Assembly: GCA_900555515.1 (NCBI GenBank)
Contig: USLO01000028.1
Coordinates: 1 to 14,437, forward strand
Origin: an uncultured Collinsella sp.
GTDB taxonomy: Bacteria; Actinomycetota; Coriobacteriia; Coriobacteriales; Coriobacteriaceae
Length of the DNA stretch: 14,437 nucleotides
Direction of reading: 5' to 3'
This document shows, in pieces, positions 1 to 10,075 of the stretch. Position 1 is the stretch's first letter, and the number at the start of each line of letters is the position of its first letter. Under the pieces are notes generated by a model. That model was given only the letters and a program-made list of their open reading frames with translations, did not search any database and was not told where the DNA came from. The position numbers and the translations under genes are program-made.

Positions 1-1302
1 AAGGCGGACACTCAAACCATCGACATCCTGTTGTTGGGCAGCGGCGGCCGTGAGCATGCTTTGGCAGCTAAGCTCGCGGCATCACCGCGCGCCGGCAAGC
101 TCTACATCGCGCCGGGCAACGGCGGCACCGCGAGCTGTGGCGAGAACGTTGTTCTCGACGACTGCGATCCTGCGGCCGTGGCGGCGTTTGCTCAGAGCCA
201 CGGATGCGGACTCGTGGTAATTGGCCCCGAGGCTCCGCTCGTGGCGGGCGTGGCCGACGCCGTGCGCGCGGCGGGTATTCCCTGCTTTGGCCCGGGTGCC
301 GAGGGCGCCCAGATGGAGGGCTCCAAGCTGTTCTCCAAGCAGCTCATGGAACGTGCGGGCATTCCGACGGCAGCCTACGGCTCGTTTACCGACGAGGCTT
401 CGGCTCTCGCCTACGTGCGCGAGCAGGGCGCCCCGCTGGTCGTCAAGGCCGACGGCCTTGCCGCGGGCAAGGGCGTTATCGTGGCGACCGAACTTGAGCA
501 GGCCGAGGAGGCCGTGCGCGAGTGCTTTGGCGGCACCTTTGGCGATGCCGGCAACACCGTGGTTATCGAGGAGATGCTCGTCGGTCCCGAGTGCTCGCTG
601 CTGGCCTTTACCGACGGCAAGACCGTGCGCCCCATGGCCACCTCGCAGGACCACAAGCGCGCGCTCGAGGGCGACAAGGGTCCCAACACCGGCGGCATGG
701 GCGTCTACAGCCCGGTGCCCATCGTGACTGACGAGGAGCACGCCACCATGGTGAAGGTCATGGAGCAGACCGTGGCCGAGCTCGCTGCCGAGGGTATCGA
801 CTACCGCGGCTGCCTGTACGGCGGCTTTATGCTCACGCCTGCCGGCCCCAAGGTGCTGGAGTTCAATGCCCGCTTTGGCGACCCCGAGACGCAGGTCGTG
901 CTGCCGCGCCTTAAGAACGACCTGGTCGAGGTCATGCTGGCTTGTGCCAACTGCGAGCTCGACCAGATTGAGCTCGACTGGCGTGACGAGTGGGCCGTGG
1001 CCGTTGTCCTGACGAGTGCGGGCTATCCCGGCAGCTACGAGAAGGGCAAGGTCATCACCGGTATCGCCGATGCCGAGGCCATGGAGAACGTGACCGTGTA
1101 CCACGCGGGCACTGCCGTGGTGGACGGCCAGCTCGTGACCAATGGTGGCCGCGTGCTTGCCGTGACCGCTCTGGGCGACACGTTCGAGAACGCTCGCAAC
1201 CTTGCCTACGAGGCCTGCGAGAAGATTGATTTTGAGGGCAAGACCCTGCGTCACGACATCGGCCTGCGCGCGCTGCGCGGCCGCGACGCCTGGGATGCCT
1301 AA
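1..1302 (+). CDS. purD: Phosphoribosylamine-glycine ligase (GAR synthetase), 5' end outside window
   Basis: PurD catalyses the second step of purine synthesis: phosphoribosylamine + glycine + ATP gives GAR, in the cytosol. The frame is open from base 1 and encodes 433 visible residues, about the usual full length, so only the start codon and perhaps a few residues are missing. The first residues read KADTQTIDILLLGSGGREHA. The conserved GSGGREHA loop must be preceded by a beta strand, so the TTG at 31, which would cut that strand, is not the start. ATP-grasp motifs are intact: KADGLAAGKG (visible residues 149-158), DHKRALEGDKGPNTGGMG, and LEFNARFGDPETQ, whose acidic and Asn residues bind metal and ATP. 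The stop is TAA at 1300-1302. The Nudix gene follows after 21 bases, so the two are probably cotranscribed. Identity is secure. Confidence 0.97.
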   Translation, partial: KADTQTIDILLLGSGGREHALAAKLAASPRAGKLYIAPGNGGTASCGENVVLDDCDPAAVAAFAQSHGCGLVVIGPEAPLVAGVADAVRAAGIPCFGPGAEGAQMEGSKLFSKQLMERAGIPTAAYGSFTDEASALAYVREQGAPLVVKADGLAAGKGVIVATELEQAEEAVRECFGGTFGDAGNTVVIEEMLVGPECSLLAFTDGKTVRPMATSQDHKRALEGDKGPNTGGMGVYSPVPIVTDEEHATMVKVMEQTVAELAAEGIDYRGCLYGGFMLTPAGPKVLEFNARFGDPETQVVLPRLKNDLVEVMLACANCELDQIELDWRDEWAVAVVLTSAGYPGSYEKGKVITGIADAEAMENVTVYHAGTAVVDGQLVTNGGRVLAVTALGDTFENARNLAYEACEKIDFEGKTLRHDIGLRALRGRDAWDA

Positions 1303-1307
1303 AATCC

Positions 1308-1314
1308 GAGAGGA
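1308..1314 (+). promoter_or_regulatory. Shine-Dalgarno site that decides the Nudix start
   Basis: GAGAGGA at 1308-1314 directly abuts the ATG at 1315, too close for initiation, but lies 9 bases before the in-frame ATG at 1324. This favours 1324 as the true start and removes three residues (MRR) from the longer reading. Confidence 0.6.
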
Positions 1315-1323
1315 ATGAGACGG

Positions 1324-2019
1324 ATGGACGAGAAGAACGAAGAGCTCGTGGACGCGCAGATCGTCGAAGAGGACAGCCGCATGTATGGGCACGCCGAGGG
1401 CGAGCCTGGTGGCGAGGTCGCTGACGAGCCGGCACTGGTGCTGGGCGACGACGACCCGCACGATGCCGAGCTGCACGAGAAGATTCTTTCGGAGGAGTGC
1501 GCCTGGAAGGGCAAGATCCTCGACGTCCACCGTCTTGAGGTTGAGCTGCCCAACGGTCACCGCAGCGCCCGCGATATCGTTCGCCATCCGGGTGCGGCGG
1601 CCGTTGTGGCACTGACCGAGAGCGGCAAGATCGTGCTGGTGCGTCAGTACCGCACCGCCATCGACCGCGTGACGGTCGAGATTCCCGCCGGCAAGCTCGA
1701 TCCAGGCGAGGACCCGCTCGATTGCGCCAAGCGCGAACTGCATGAGGAGACCGGCTTTAGGGCTGGTCGTATTCGCTTTTTGACGTCGATTGTCACGTCC
1801 TGCGGTTTTTGCGATGAGATTATCCACATCTACTTGGCTACCAAGCTCGAGTTTGATGCGCCCAACCCCGATGATGACGAGTTTGTCAACGTGGACCTGG
1901 TGCCGCTGCACGAGCTGATCGACGCCGTGCTCGACGGCAAGATCGAAGACGCCAAGACCGTCGTAGGCGCCTTGGCCTGCGACAGCATCGCACACCGACT
2001 AGGCGGAACTGAGCTTTAA
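1324..2019 (+). CDS. Nudix hydrolase, ADP-ribose pyrophosphatase type
   Basis: A 231-residue cytosolic Nudix hydrolase. A complete Nudix box lies at residues 123-145 in the pattern G-KLDPG-E-DPLDCAK-RELHEETGF, with all the Glu residues that bind catalytic magnesium. The context just before it (VRQYRTAIDRVTVEIPAG) and after it (a long loop, then the IYLATKLE strand) is typical of the NudF/ADP-ribose pyrophosphatase group, which cleaves ADP-ribose to AMP and ribose 5-phosphate. Substrate is inferred from family only. The first 60 or so residues are strongly acidic and low-complexity (MDEKNEELVDAQIVEED and DDDPHD runs) and extend beyond the usual Nudix start. The catalytic domain seems to begin near SEECAWKGKILDVH. 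It follows purD with a short gap, so cotranscription is likely; ribose 5-phosphate release could feed PRPP, but that link is speculative. Confidence 0.88.
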   Translation: MDEKNEELVDAQIVEEDSRMYGHAEGEPGGEVADEPALVLGDDDPHDAELHEKILSEECAWKGKILDVHRLEVELPNGHRSARDIVRHPGAAAVVALTESGKIVLVRQYRTAIDRVTVEIPAGKLDPGEDPLDCAKRELHEETGFRAGRIRFLTSIVTSCGFCDEIIHIYLATKLEFDAPNPDDDEFVNVDLVPLHELIDAVLDGKIEDAKTVVGALACDSIAHRLGGTEL

Positions 2020-2031
2020 AAGCGAGGGCGA

Positions 2032-2068
2032 CCCTGGGGCAAACACTACTGATTATTTTGTCCCAGGG
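2032..2068 (+). other. Intergenic stem-loop before ABC exporter gene
   Basis: CCCTGGGGCAAA (2032-2043) pairs with TTTGTCCCAGGG (2057-2068), with one G-U pair and a 13-base loop, giving a 12-bp stem. It lies between the Nudix stop and the ABC exporter start. No T tract follows on the plus strand, so it is not a standard intrinsic terminator. It may be an mRNA-processing or stabilising stem, or a weak terminator. Confidence 0.5.
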
Positions 2069-2100
2069 CCTTACGTTGCTGATATTTCTTTGAGGATCAC

Positions 2101-3873
2101 ATGCTGAAGAGGTTTCTTTCGTATTACGAGCCCCAGATGGGGCTTTTTGTTGCTGATACTGTTTGTGCTCTGGTGCTTGCCGCCATTGACCTGGCGTTCC
2201 CCATTATCCTGCGCAATTTGACCGGTGGGCTTTTTACTCAGGGTCAGGCTGCCATTATGCAGGCGCTCGGCATGATCGCGGTGGGCTTGGTGCTGATGTA
2301 TGCTGTCCGCTGCGCCTGCCGCTACTTTGTGAGCTATTGGGGTCACGTGATGGGCGCGCGCATGGAGTCCAAGATGCGCGAGGACCTGTTCGACCAGTAT
2401 GAGCGCTTTAGCTTTGCGTACTTCGACCGCAACAGTTCGGGCGACATGATGAGCCGCGTGGTCAACGACCTGTTCGATATCTGCGAGGCGGCGCACCACG
2501 TGCCCGAGTGGATCATCATCTGCGGTATCGAGATTATCGGCTCGTTTGTGATCCTCTTTACCATCGCCCCGGTGCTGGCGCTCGCCATGGCCGTGGTGAC
2601 GGCGGCGTTTGCGGTCATCATGTTTTGGCAGAACATGCGTATGCGCGAGGTCTTTAGCGACAACCGCAAAAAGATCAGTGGCATCAATGCGCAGCTGCAG
2701 GATTCGCTGGCGGGCATGCGCGTAGTCAAGAGCTTTGCCAACGAGGAGACCGAGCGCGCCAAGTTCCGTGCCTCTAACGATCGCTACCTTTCGTCCAAGG
2801 AGAACATGTATCACGCCATGGGCGTCTATACCGCGACGTATGGCCTGCTCTCGGGTGTGCTCTATGTGATCGTAGTGCTGCTGGGCGGATGGCTGGTCGC
2901 CCAGGGACAGCTACAGGCGGTCGATATGGCGACCTTCGCACTCTATATTTCGCTGTTCTGCACGCCGCTCGAGACACTCGTCAATTCGGCCGAAACGTAT
3001 CAGAAGGCTATCGCCGGCTTTAAGCGTATGGACGAGGTGCTCTCGACCGCGCCGGATATCCAGGACAAGCCGGGCGCTACGGATCTGCAGGTGACTGCCG
3101 GCGCCGTGGAGTATCACGACGTGTGCTTTAACTACGAGGATGTCGAGCTGGGCGAGGGCTATGCCGACGAGCGTCCCGTTATCGACCATATGAATCTGTC
3201 CATCAAGCCCGGGCAGACCATCGCGCTGGTTGGCCCTTCGGGCGGTGGCAAGTCCACGACCTGTTCGCTGCTGCCGCGCTTTTATGACGTGGCTGCCGGA
3301 TCCATTAGCATTGACGGTCAGGACGTGCGCGATGTGACGCAGCAGAGCCTGCGCCGCGCCATCGGCCTGGTGCAGCAGGATGTCTACCTGTTTGACGGAA
3401 CAATCGGCGAGAACATCGCCTACGGCAAGCCGGGCGCTACGGCAGAAGAGATCGCCGAGGCCGCCCGTCGCGCCAACATCGATGCCTTTATCGAGTCGCT
3501 TCCACAGGGCTATGACACGGTCGTGGGCGAGCGCGGCAGCCGTCTTTCGGGCGGACAGAAGCAGCGTGTTGCCATCGCGCGCGTGTTTCTCAAGAACCCC
3601 AAGATCCTGATTTTGGACGAGGCGACGAGTGCTTTGGATAACGAGAGCGAGGAGGCGGTGCAGGGGTCACTCGAAGAGCTGGCACGCGGCCGCACCACGA
3701 TTATCATCGCCCATCGTCTTTCGACCATTAAGCATGCCGATGAGATTGCGACCGTTGAGCATGGTCGCGTTGTGGAGCGTGGCACGCACGAGGAGCTTCT
3801 CGCCCGTGGCGGCACCTATGCCCGTTACTATCGAATGCAGTTCGAAGGTGCGCGTGCGCACGAGCTCGACTGA
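2101..3873 (+). CDS. ABC exporter half-transporter (fused membrane and ATPase domains)
   Basis: A 590-residue half-transporter of the MsbA/lipid and multidrug exporter type, acting as a dimer in the cytoplasmic membrane. The N-terminal half carries about six membrane helices (roughly residues 15-40, 55-78, two between 135 and 180, 241-270 and 277-300). The ATPase domain is complete: Walker A GPSGGGKST (378-386), Q-loop LVQQD (423-427), signature LSGGQ (482-486), Walker B ILILDEATSALD with catalytic Glu507, and H-loop His538 in IIIAHRLS. Start ATG has GAGG 5 bases upstream. No partner exporter gene adjoins, so a homodimer is the simplest reading, though a partner elsewhere is possible. Substrate cannot be read from sequence. 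The next gene starts 19 bases after the stop and is probably cotranscribed. Confidence 0.93.
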   Translation: MLKRFLSYYEPQMGLFVADTVCALVLAAIDLAFPIILRNLTGGLFTQGQAAIMQALGMIAVGLVLMYAVRCACRYFVSYWGHVMGARMESKMREDLFDQYERFSFAYFDRNSSGDMMSRVVNDLFDICEAAHHVPEWIIICGIEIIGSFVILFTIAPVLALAMAVVTAAFAVIMFWQNMRMREVFSDNRKKISGINAQLQDSLAGMRVVKSFANEETERAKFRASNDRYLSSKENMYHAMGVYTATYGLLSGVLYVIVVLLGGWLVAQGQLQAVDMATFALYISLFCTPLETLVNSAETYQKAIAGFKRMDEVLSTAPDIQDKPGATDLQVTAGAVEYHDVCFNYEDVELGEGYADERPVIDHMNLSIKPGQTIALVGPSGGGKSTTCSLLPRFYDVAAGSISIDGQDVRDVTQQSLRRAIGLVQQDVYLFDGTIGENIAYGKPGATAEEIAEAARRANIDAFIESLPQGYDTVVGERGSRLSGGQKQRVAIARVFLKNPKILILDEATSALDNESEEAVQGSLEELARGRTTIIIAHRLSTIKHADEIATVEHGRVVERGTHEELLARGGTYARYYRMQFEGARAHELD

Positions 3874-3892
3874 TTGATATGACAGGAAGTTT

Positions 3893-4858
3893 ATGGCTGA
3901 CAAGAACCCTTTGACTCCGGAAGAAGTGACGGAGTTATTCTCCGAAATCGATGCATCCGGCGTCTTGGATCCCACACTCGCCAAAAAGCGTACCGAGCGC
4001 ATGCGTGAGAAGGAGGCTGCGGCCAAGCGCGGTGACAAAGCGGCGCTGGCGCGGCTGCGCAGCGAGGACCGCGCGAGCCAGGCAAAACATATCGACCCGC
4101 TGTCCGAGGACGATCCTTCGGGCTCGCAGGTGAGCCATACCATTACGAAGACCGCGATGGCCGTGGTCATCGGTATTTTGGTGCTGATCGTGGGCATGCA
4201 GATTGGCTACGGCGTGATGCGTCGTCTGAACACCGCCAACCTGTCCGAGAGCGTTTCGGTCGATACCGTTTCGACCGCGCTCAAGGGTGGACTTGAATGG
4301 GGCAACGGCTTTACGCAGTTCCCGCTCGACTTTACCGTCGATGAAGCCGATGAACGCACGGGCACGGTCGAGGTGACGGTGTTGGACACATCGTCTGCCA
4401 ACGAGCTCGAGCTGCTGTCCAACGGGCAGATTCAGGCCGCGGCGCTTGCGACCAACGCGTTGCTCAACGATAAGATCGACCGCGTGGTGTATAACGTTCA
4501 CGCCTATATCGACGAGGATAGCAACATTCAGCACGATTCCTTCTTTGGCATGTTCCCCGCGCGCGGCCACCAGAGCGCCATTTTGACGTTCGTGTGGACC
4601 AAGAGCTCATCCAACGCCACGAGTATCGACTGGAAGATGCGCATCGTGAGTATGGACGACACCATCGCCGAGCGCATTCAGAAGCAGGTGAACTCGGTGT
4701 CGTCGTTGATTGAGGACCCGGTGGTGAGCCAGACCAAGATTGACGAGGAAAAGGCCGAGCGTGACCTGGAACATCGTCTGCATGGCCGCGAGATTTTCCG
4801 CGGCGGCAAGCCCGATCGCACACCGTCCGAACTGCTGGAGCAGGACAAGAAAAAATAA
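3893..4858 (+). CDS. Bitopic membrane protein of unknown function
   Basis: I do not recognise a family for this 321-residue protein. Residues 1-85 are hydrophilic and rich in Lys, Arg, Glu and Ala (KKRTERMREKEAAAKRG region), probably a cytoplasmic, partly helical tail. One clear membrane helix spans about 87-109 (MAVVIGILVLIVGMQIGYGV) and is followed by MRR. The remaining 210 residues mix beta-prone and acidic stretches, and the C-terminus is charged and helical, ending DKKK. No signal peptidase site, no LPxTG motif and no catalytic motif is visible. By the positive-inside rule orientation is ambiguous, because basic residues occur on both sides. AGGAAG lies 3 bases before the ATG. It sits 19 bases after the ABC exporter gene and is followed by a strong terminator, so the two form a likely operon. 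A role with that exporter is inference only. Confidence 0.75.
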   Translation: MADKNPLTPEEVTELFSEIDASGVLDPTLAKKRTERMREKEAAAKRGDKAALARLRSEDRASQAKHIDPLSEDDPSGSQVSHTITKTAMAVVIGILVLIVGMQIGYGVMRRLNTANLSESVSVDTVSTALKGGLEWGNGFTQFPLDFTVDEADERTGTVEVTVLDTSSANELELLSNGQIQAAALATNALLNDKIDRVVYNVHAYIDEDSNIQHDSFFGMFPARGHQSAILTFVWTKSSSNATSIDWKMRIVSMDDTIAERIQKQVNSVSSLIEDPVVSQTKIDEEKAERDLEHRLHGREIFRGGKPDRTPSELLEQDKKK

Positions 4859-4864
4859 GACGCC

Positions 4865-4906
4865 ATCATCCCGCGTGAGCCACAAGCCCCGCGGGATGAT
4901 TTTTTT
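4865..4906 (+). terminator. Rho-independent terminator after the exporter operon
   Basis: An 11-bp perfect stem, ATCATCCCGCG (4865-4875) with CGCGGGATGAT (4890-4900), has a 14-base loop and is followed directly by six T residues (4901-4906). It starts 6 bases after the stop codon of the bitopic protein gene and separates that operon from carAB. Confidence 0.93.
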
Positions 4907-4941
4907 GGGACGGGGATTAAAAAACATTATGCATAGAAAGT

Positions 4942-4975
4942 CATAATTATCATTTCGTAAACATTTCGATGAAAT
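4942..4975. promoter_or_regulatory. Candidate operator: phased CATTTCG repeats in AT-rich carA upstream region
   Basis: CATTTCG occurs at 4951-4957 and again at 4962-4968, an 11-base repeat interval close to one helical turn. The second copy is part of ATTTC-gat-GAAAT (4963-4975). A separate inverted pair, ATTATG (4926-4931) and CATAAT (4942-4947), lies just upstream. The stretch 4918-4978 is far richer in A+T than the surrounding genes. It could be a regulator site or an UP-like element; no regulator can be named. Confidence 0.3.
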
Positions 4976-4995
4976 TAACGCCATGAGGCATGCTT

Positions 4996-5011
4996 GCGGT
5001 TACAATACCGC
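4996..5011 (+). promoter_or_regulatory. Candidate carA -10 element inside an inverted repeat
   Basis: TACAAT at 5001-5006 matches the -10 consensus at 5 of 6 bases and is flanked symmetrically by GCGGT (4996-5000) and ACCGC (5007-5011). No good -35 is found at 16-18 bases, so the promoter call is tentative. Initiation about 7 bases downstream would give a leader of about 50 bases that starts just before the PyrR hairpin. Confidence 0.4.
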
Positions 5012-5027
5012 GAGGCCTAACTACACA

Positions 5028-5060
5028 CCTTTAAGCCGGTCCTGTGAGACCGGGAAGGAG
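5028..5060 (+). promoter_or_regulatory. PyrR-binding RNA hairpin over the carA ribosome binding site
   Basis: The leader folds as lower stem CCUU (5028-5031) with AAGG (5055-5058), a 5' UAAG bulge region (UUUAA reading 5030-5034), an upper stem CCGGUC (5036-5041) with GACCGG (5048-5053), and hexaloop CUGUGA (5042-5047). This matches the known PyrR-binding loop: conserved UUUAA on the 5' side and a CNGNGA terminal loop. The AAGGAG Shine-Dalgarno sequence (5055-5060) is the 3' strand of the lower stem and lies 4 bases before the ATG. In high-GC Gram-positives PyrR is known to act at such sites by blocking translation when UMP is plentiful. No T tract or competing terminator is seen, so translational control is the inferred mode here. 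Confidence 0.85.
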
Positions 5061-5064
5061 AATT

Positions 5065-6504
5065 ATGGCGAACAACCATACCGCGGGCGCTGCCGCCCGC
5101 ACCTTCGCGCCCAGCGAGCTTTGCCAGCGTATGCTGGCCAAAACCAGCAAGGGCACCTGCGGTCCCTGCATCCTGTATCTTGAGGATGGGACCATTTTTT
5201 ATGGACGTGCATGCGGCGCCGAGGGCACCGCGACCGGCGAAGTCTGCTTCAACACCTCGCTCGAGGGCTACTTTGAGGTCATGACTGACCCGAGTTATGC
5301 CGGCCAAATCGTAACCATGACCTATCCGCAGATCGGCAATTACGGTATCGACGAGACCGACGTCCAGTCGGCCTTCCCCGGCGACGCCGTGCGCCCTGCG
5401 AGCGCTCCGGCTATGCGCGGCATGATTGTTCGCGACATGTGCGCCACGCCTTCTAACTGGCGCTCGGCCGTCAGCGTGCCGGAGTACCTGCGCGCTCACG
5501 GCATCGTCGCTATCGAGGGTATCGACACCCGCGCTCTGGTACGCCATCTGCGCGACAATGGTTCCAAGATGGGCATTATCTCGACCGAGGTCTTCGACGT
5601 CGACGAGCTTGCCGAGCGTCTGGCCGCAGCGCCCACGCTGGTAGGCGAGAACCTGGTCAAGACCGTGAGCTGCCCTGAGCTCCACGCCTTTGCCGCCGTC
5701 GACCTGCCTGCCACGCATGACTTTGCACTTGCGGCTGCCGCTCCTGCCCGTCACAAGGTGGTCGCCTACGACTGCGGTGTGAAGCGCGGCATTCTGGAGG
5801 GTCTGGTCCGCGCCGGCTGCGACCTTACCGTCGTGTCGTGGGACACGCCCGCGAGTGAGGTGCTCGACATGAATCCCGACGGCGTCTTTTTGTCCAATGG
5901 CCCCGGCGACCCCGACGCCGTGGTGGAGACCTACGAGCAGGTGCAGCAGCTGATCGGCAAGGTGCCGGTCTTTGGTATTTGTCTTGGTCACCAGATGATC
6001 AGCCTGGCCTGCGGCGCCCAGATGGAAAAGCTTAAGTTCGGTCACCGCGGTGGCAACCAGCCGGTTATGAACCTGGTAAGCCGCCGTGTGGAGATCACCG
6101 CGCAAAACCATGGCTTTGGCCTGCTGTTCCCCAGCTTGGGCAAGCTTGTCCCCGAGCTTTCCGGCGGCGAGACCGAGCATGCGGCCGATGGAGATCTGCG
6201 CGTCTGGGTGCGCCGTGGAATCGCGCCGGTCGTGATGAACGAGCGCTTTGGTCGCATTCGCCTGACACATGTGAACCTCAACGACGGCACCGCCGAGGGC
6301 ATCCAGCTGCTCGACGCACCGTGCTTCTCGGTCCAGTACCACCCCGAGGCCTCGCCTGGCCCCACCGATGCCCACTATCTCTTTACCGCCTTTACGCGAC
6401 TCATGGACGGCGAGGAGAACTACCTGGACATCGATACCGCGAAGGACCGCCTTGCCGGCTGGAACTTTGCTGAGTCCGAGACCGCTGAGACCGAGGAGAA
6501 CTAA
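5065..6504 (+). CDS. carA: Carbamoyl-phosphate synthase small (glutaminase) subunit
   Basis: CarA hydrolyses glutamine and channels ammonia to CarB for carbamoyl phosphate, the precursor of pyrimidines and arginine. The N-terminal CarA domain (LEDGTIFYGRACGAEG, FNTSLEGYFEVMTDPSYAGQ) precedes a class I glutamine amidotransferase domain with nucleophile Cys306 in GICLGHQ and His426/Glu428 in QYHPEAS. The start is ATG 5065 with AAGGAG 4 bases upstream. An in-frame GTG at 5044 falls inside the PyrR hairpin loop and is rejected. At 479 residues it is about 100 longer than typical CarA. The extra length is an N-terminal extension of about 35 residues, an insert of about 36 residues between QNHGF (347-351) and THVNLNDGT (401-409), and a Glu/Thr-rich C-terminal tail. 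The core is intact, so it should be active. carB starts 2 bases after the stop. Confidence 0.96.
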   Translation: MANNHTAGAAARTFAPSELCQRMLAKTSKGTCGPCILYLEDGTIFYGRACGAEGTATGEVCFNTSLEGYFEVMTDPSYAGQIVTMTYPQIGNYGIDETDVQSAFPGDAVRPASAPAMRGMIVRDMCATPSNWRSAVSVPEYLRAHGIVAIEGIDTRALVRHLRDNGSKMGIISTEVFDVDELAERLAAAPTLVGENLVKTVSCPELHAFAAVDLPATHDFALAAAAPARHKVVAYDCGVKRGILEGLVRAGCDLTVVSWDTPASEVLDMNPDGVFLSNGPGDPDAVVETYEQVQQLIGKVPVFGICLGHQMISLACGAQMEKLKFGHRGGNQPVMNLVSRRVEITAQNHGFGLLFPSLGKLVPELSGGETEHAADGDLRVWVRRGIAPVVMNERFGRIRLTHVNLNDGTAEGIQLLDAPCFSVQYHPEASPGPTDAHYLFTAFTRLMDGEENYLDIDTAKDRLAGWNFAESETAETEEN

Positions 6505-6505
6505 C

Positions 6506-9820
<3,315 letters not shown>

Positions 9821-9832
9821 TGTGACCTGTCC

Positions 9833-9917
9833 GGCCGGGGCGGGAGGCGGACACTTTCTCTCGGAAACTGGGCTTCGCGAAGTTTTCCGAGAGAAAGGTC
9901 CGCCTCCCGCCCCGGCC
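9833..9917 (+). repeat. Long hairpin repeat element, copy 1
   Basis: An 85-base palindrome 12 bases after carB. The outer arm is 20 bp (9833-9852 with 9898-9917). After a single bulged A at 9853 the inner arm is 14 bp, CTTTCTCTCGGAAA (9854-9867) with its complement (9884-9897). The 16-base loop (9868-9883) reads CTGGGCTTCGCGAAGT and contains the small palindrome CTTCGCGAAG. No T tract follows, so it is not a standard terminator, although a stem this strong could affect carB transcript ends. It is homologous in inverse orientation to the element at 10076-10147. Confidence 0.9.
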
Positions 9918-9971
9918 TGCGGTGACTCGGTTGCACCGTGTGCTGCCGAAGGGGCTTTGCGCGATGACTAG

Positions 9972-10041
9972 GGCTGAATAGAAAATGAGTGTGGGCCCTG
10001 CCGTTCGTTCGAACGGCAGGGCCCACACTAATAATTCAGCC
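9972..10041 (+). repeat. Second palindrome, 20-bp perfect stem
   Basis: AGTGTGGGCCCTGCCGTTCG (9988-10007) is followed after two bases by its exact complement (10010-10029), a 42-base near-perfect palindrome. An outer 8-bp stem GGCTGAAT (9972-9979) with ATTCAGCC (10034-10041) encloses it across an A-rich asymmetric internal loop (8 bases on the left, 4 on the right). It lies between the two related hairpins but does not share their loop or stem sequence. No T tract follows on the plus strand; TTTTC lies just beyond the stem on the minus strand. Function unknown. Confidence 0.85.
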
Positions 10042-10075
10042 AACGTACGTCATGGCAATTCCCGGCAGGTCGCAG

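Noticed and set aside
82..1995. Very long open frame on the minus strand (637 codons) across purD and the Nudix gene
   Set aside because: It is an antisense shadow: both plus-strand proteins have full motif sets, and GC-rich codon use removes stops from the opposite frame. The translation is His/Val/Gly/Ala-rich with no domain.
5044..5064. GTG at 5044 as the carA start
   Set aside because: It lies in the loop of the PyrR hairpin and has no Shine-Dalgarno sequence; ATG 5065 has AAGGAG at proper spacing.
6368..6505. Upstream in-frame ATG as the carB start
   Set aside because: It would overlap 137 bases of carA; ATG 6506 has GAGGAG nearby and gives the conserved N-terminus.
9833..9917. Copy 1 hairpin as the carB terminator
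   Set aside because: Strong stem but no T tract on either side; cannot be called an intrinsic terminator from sequence.
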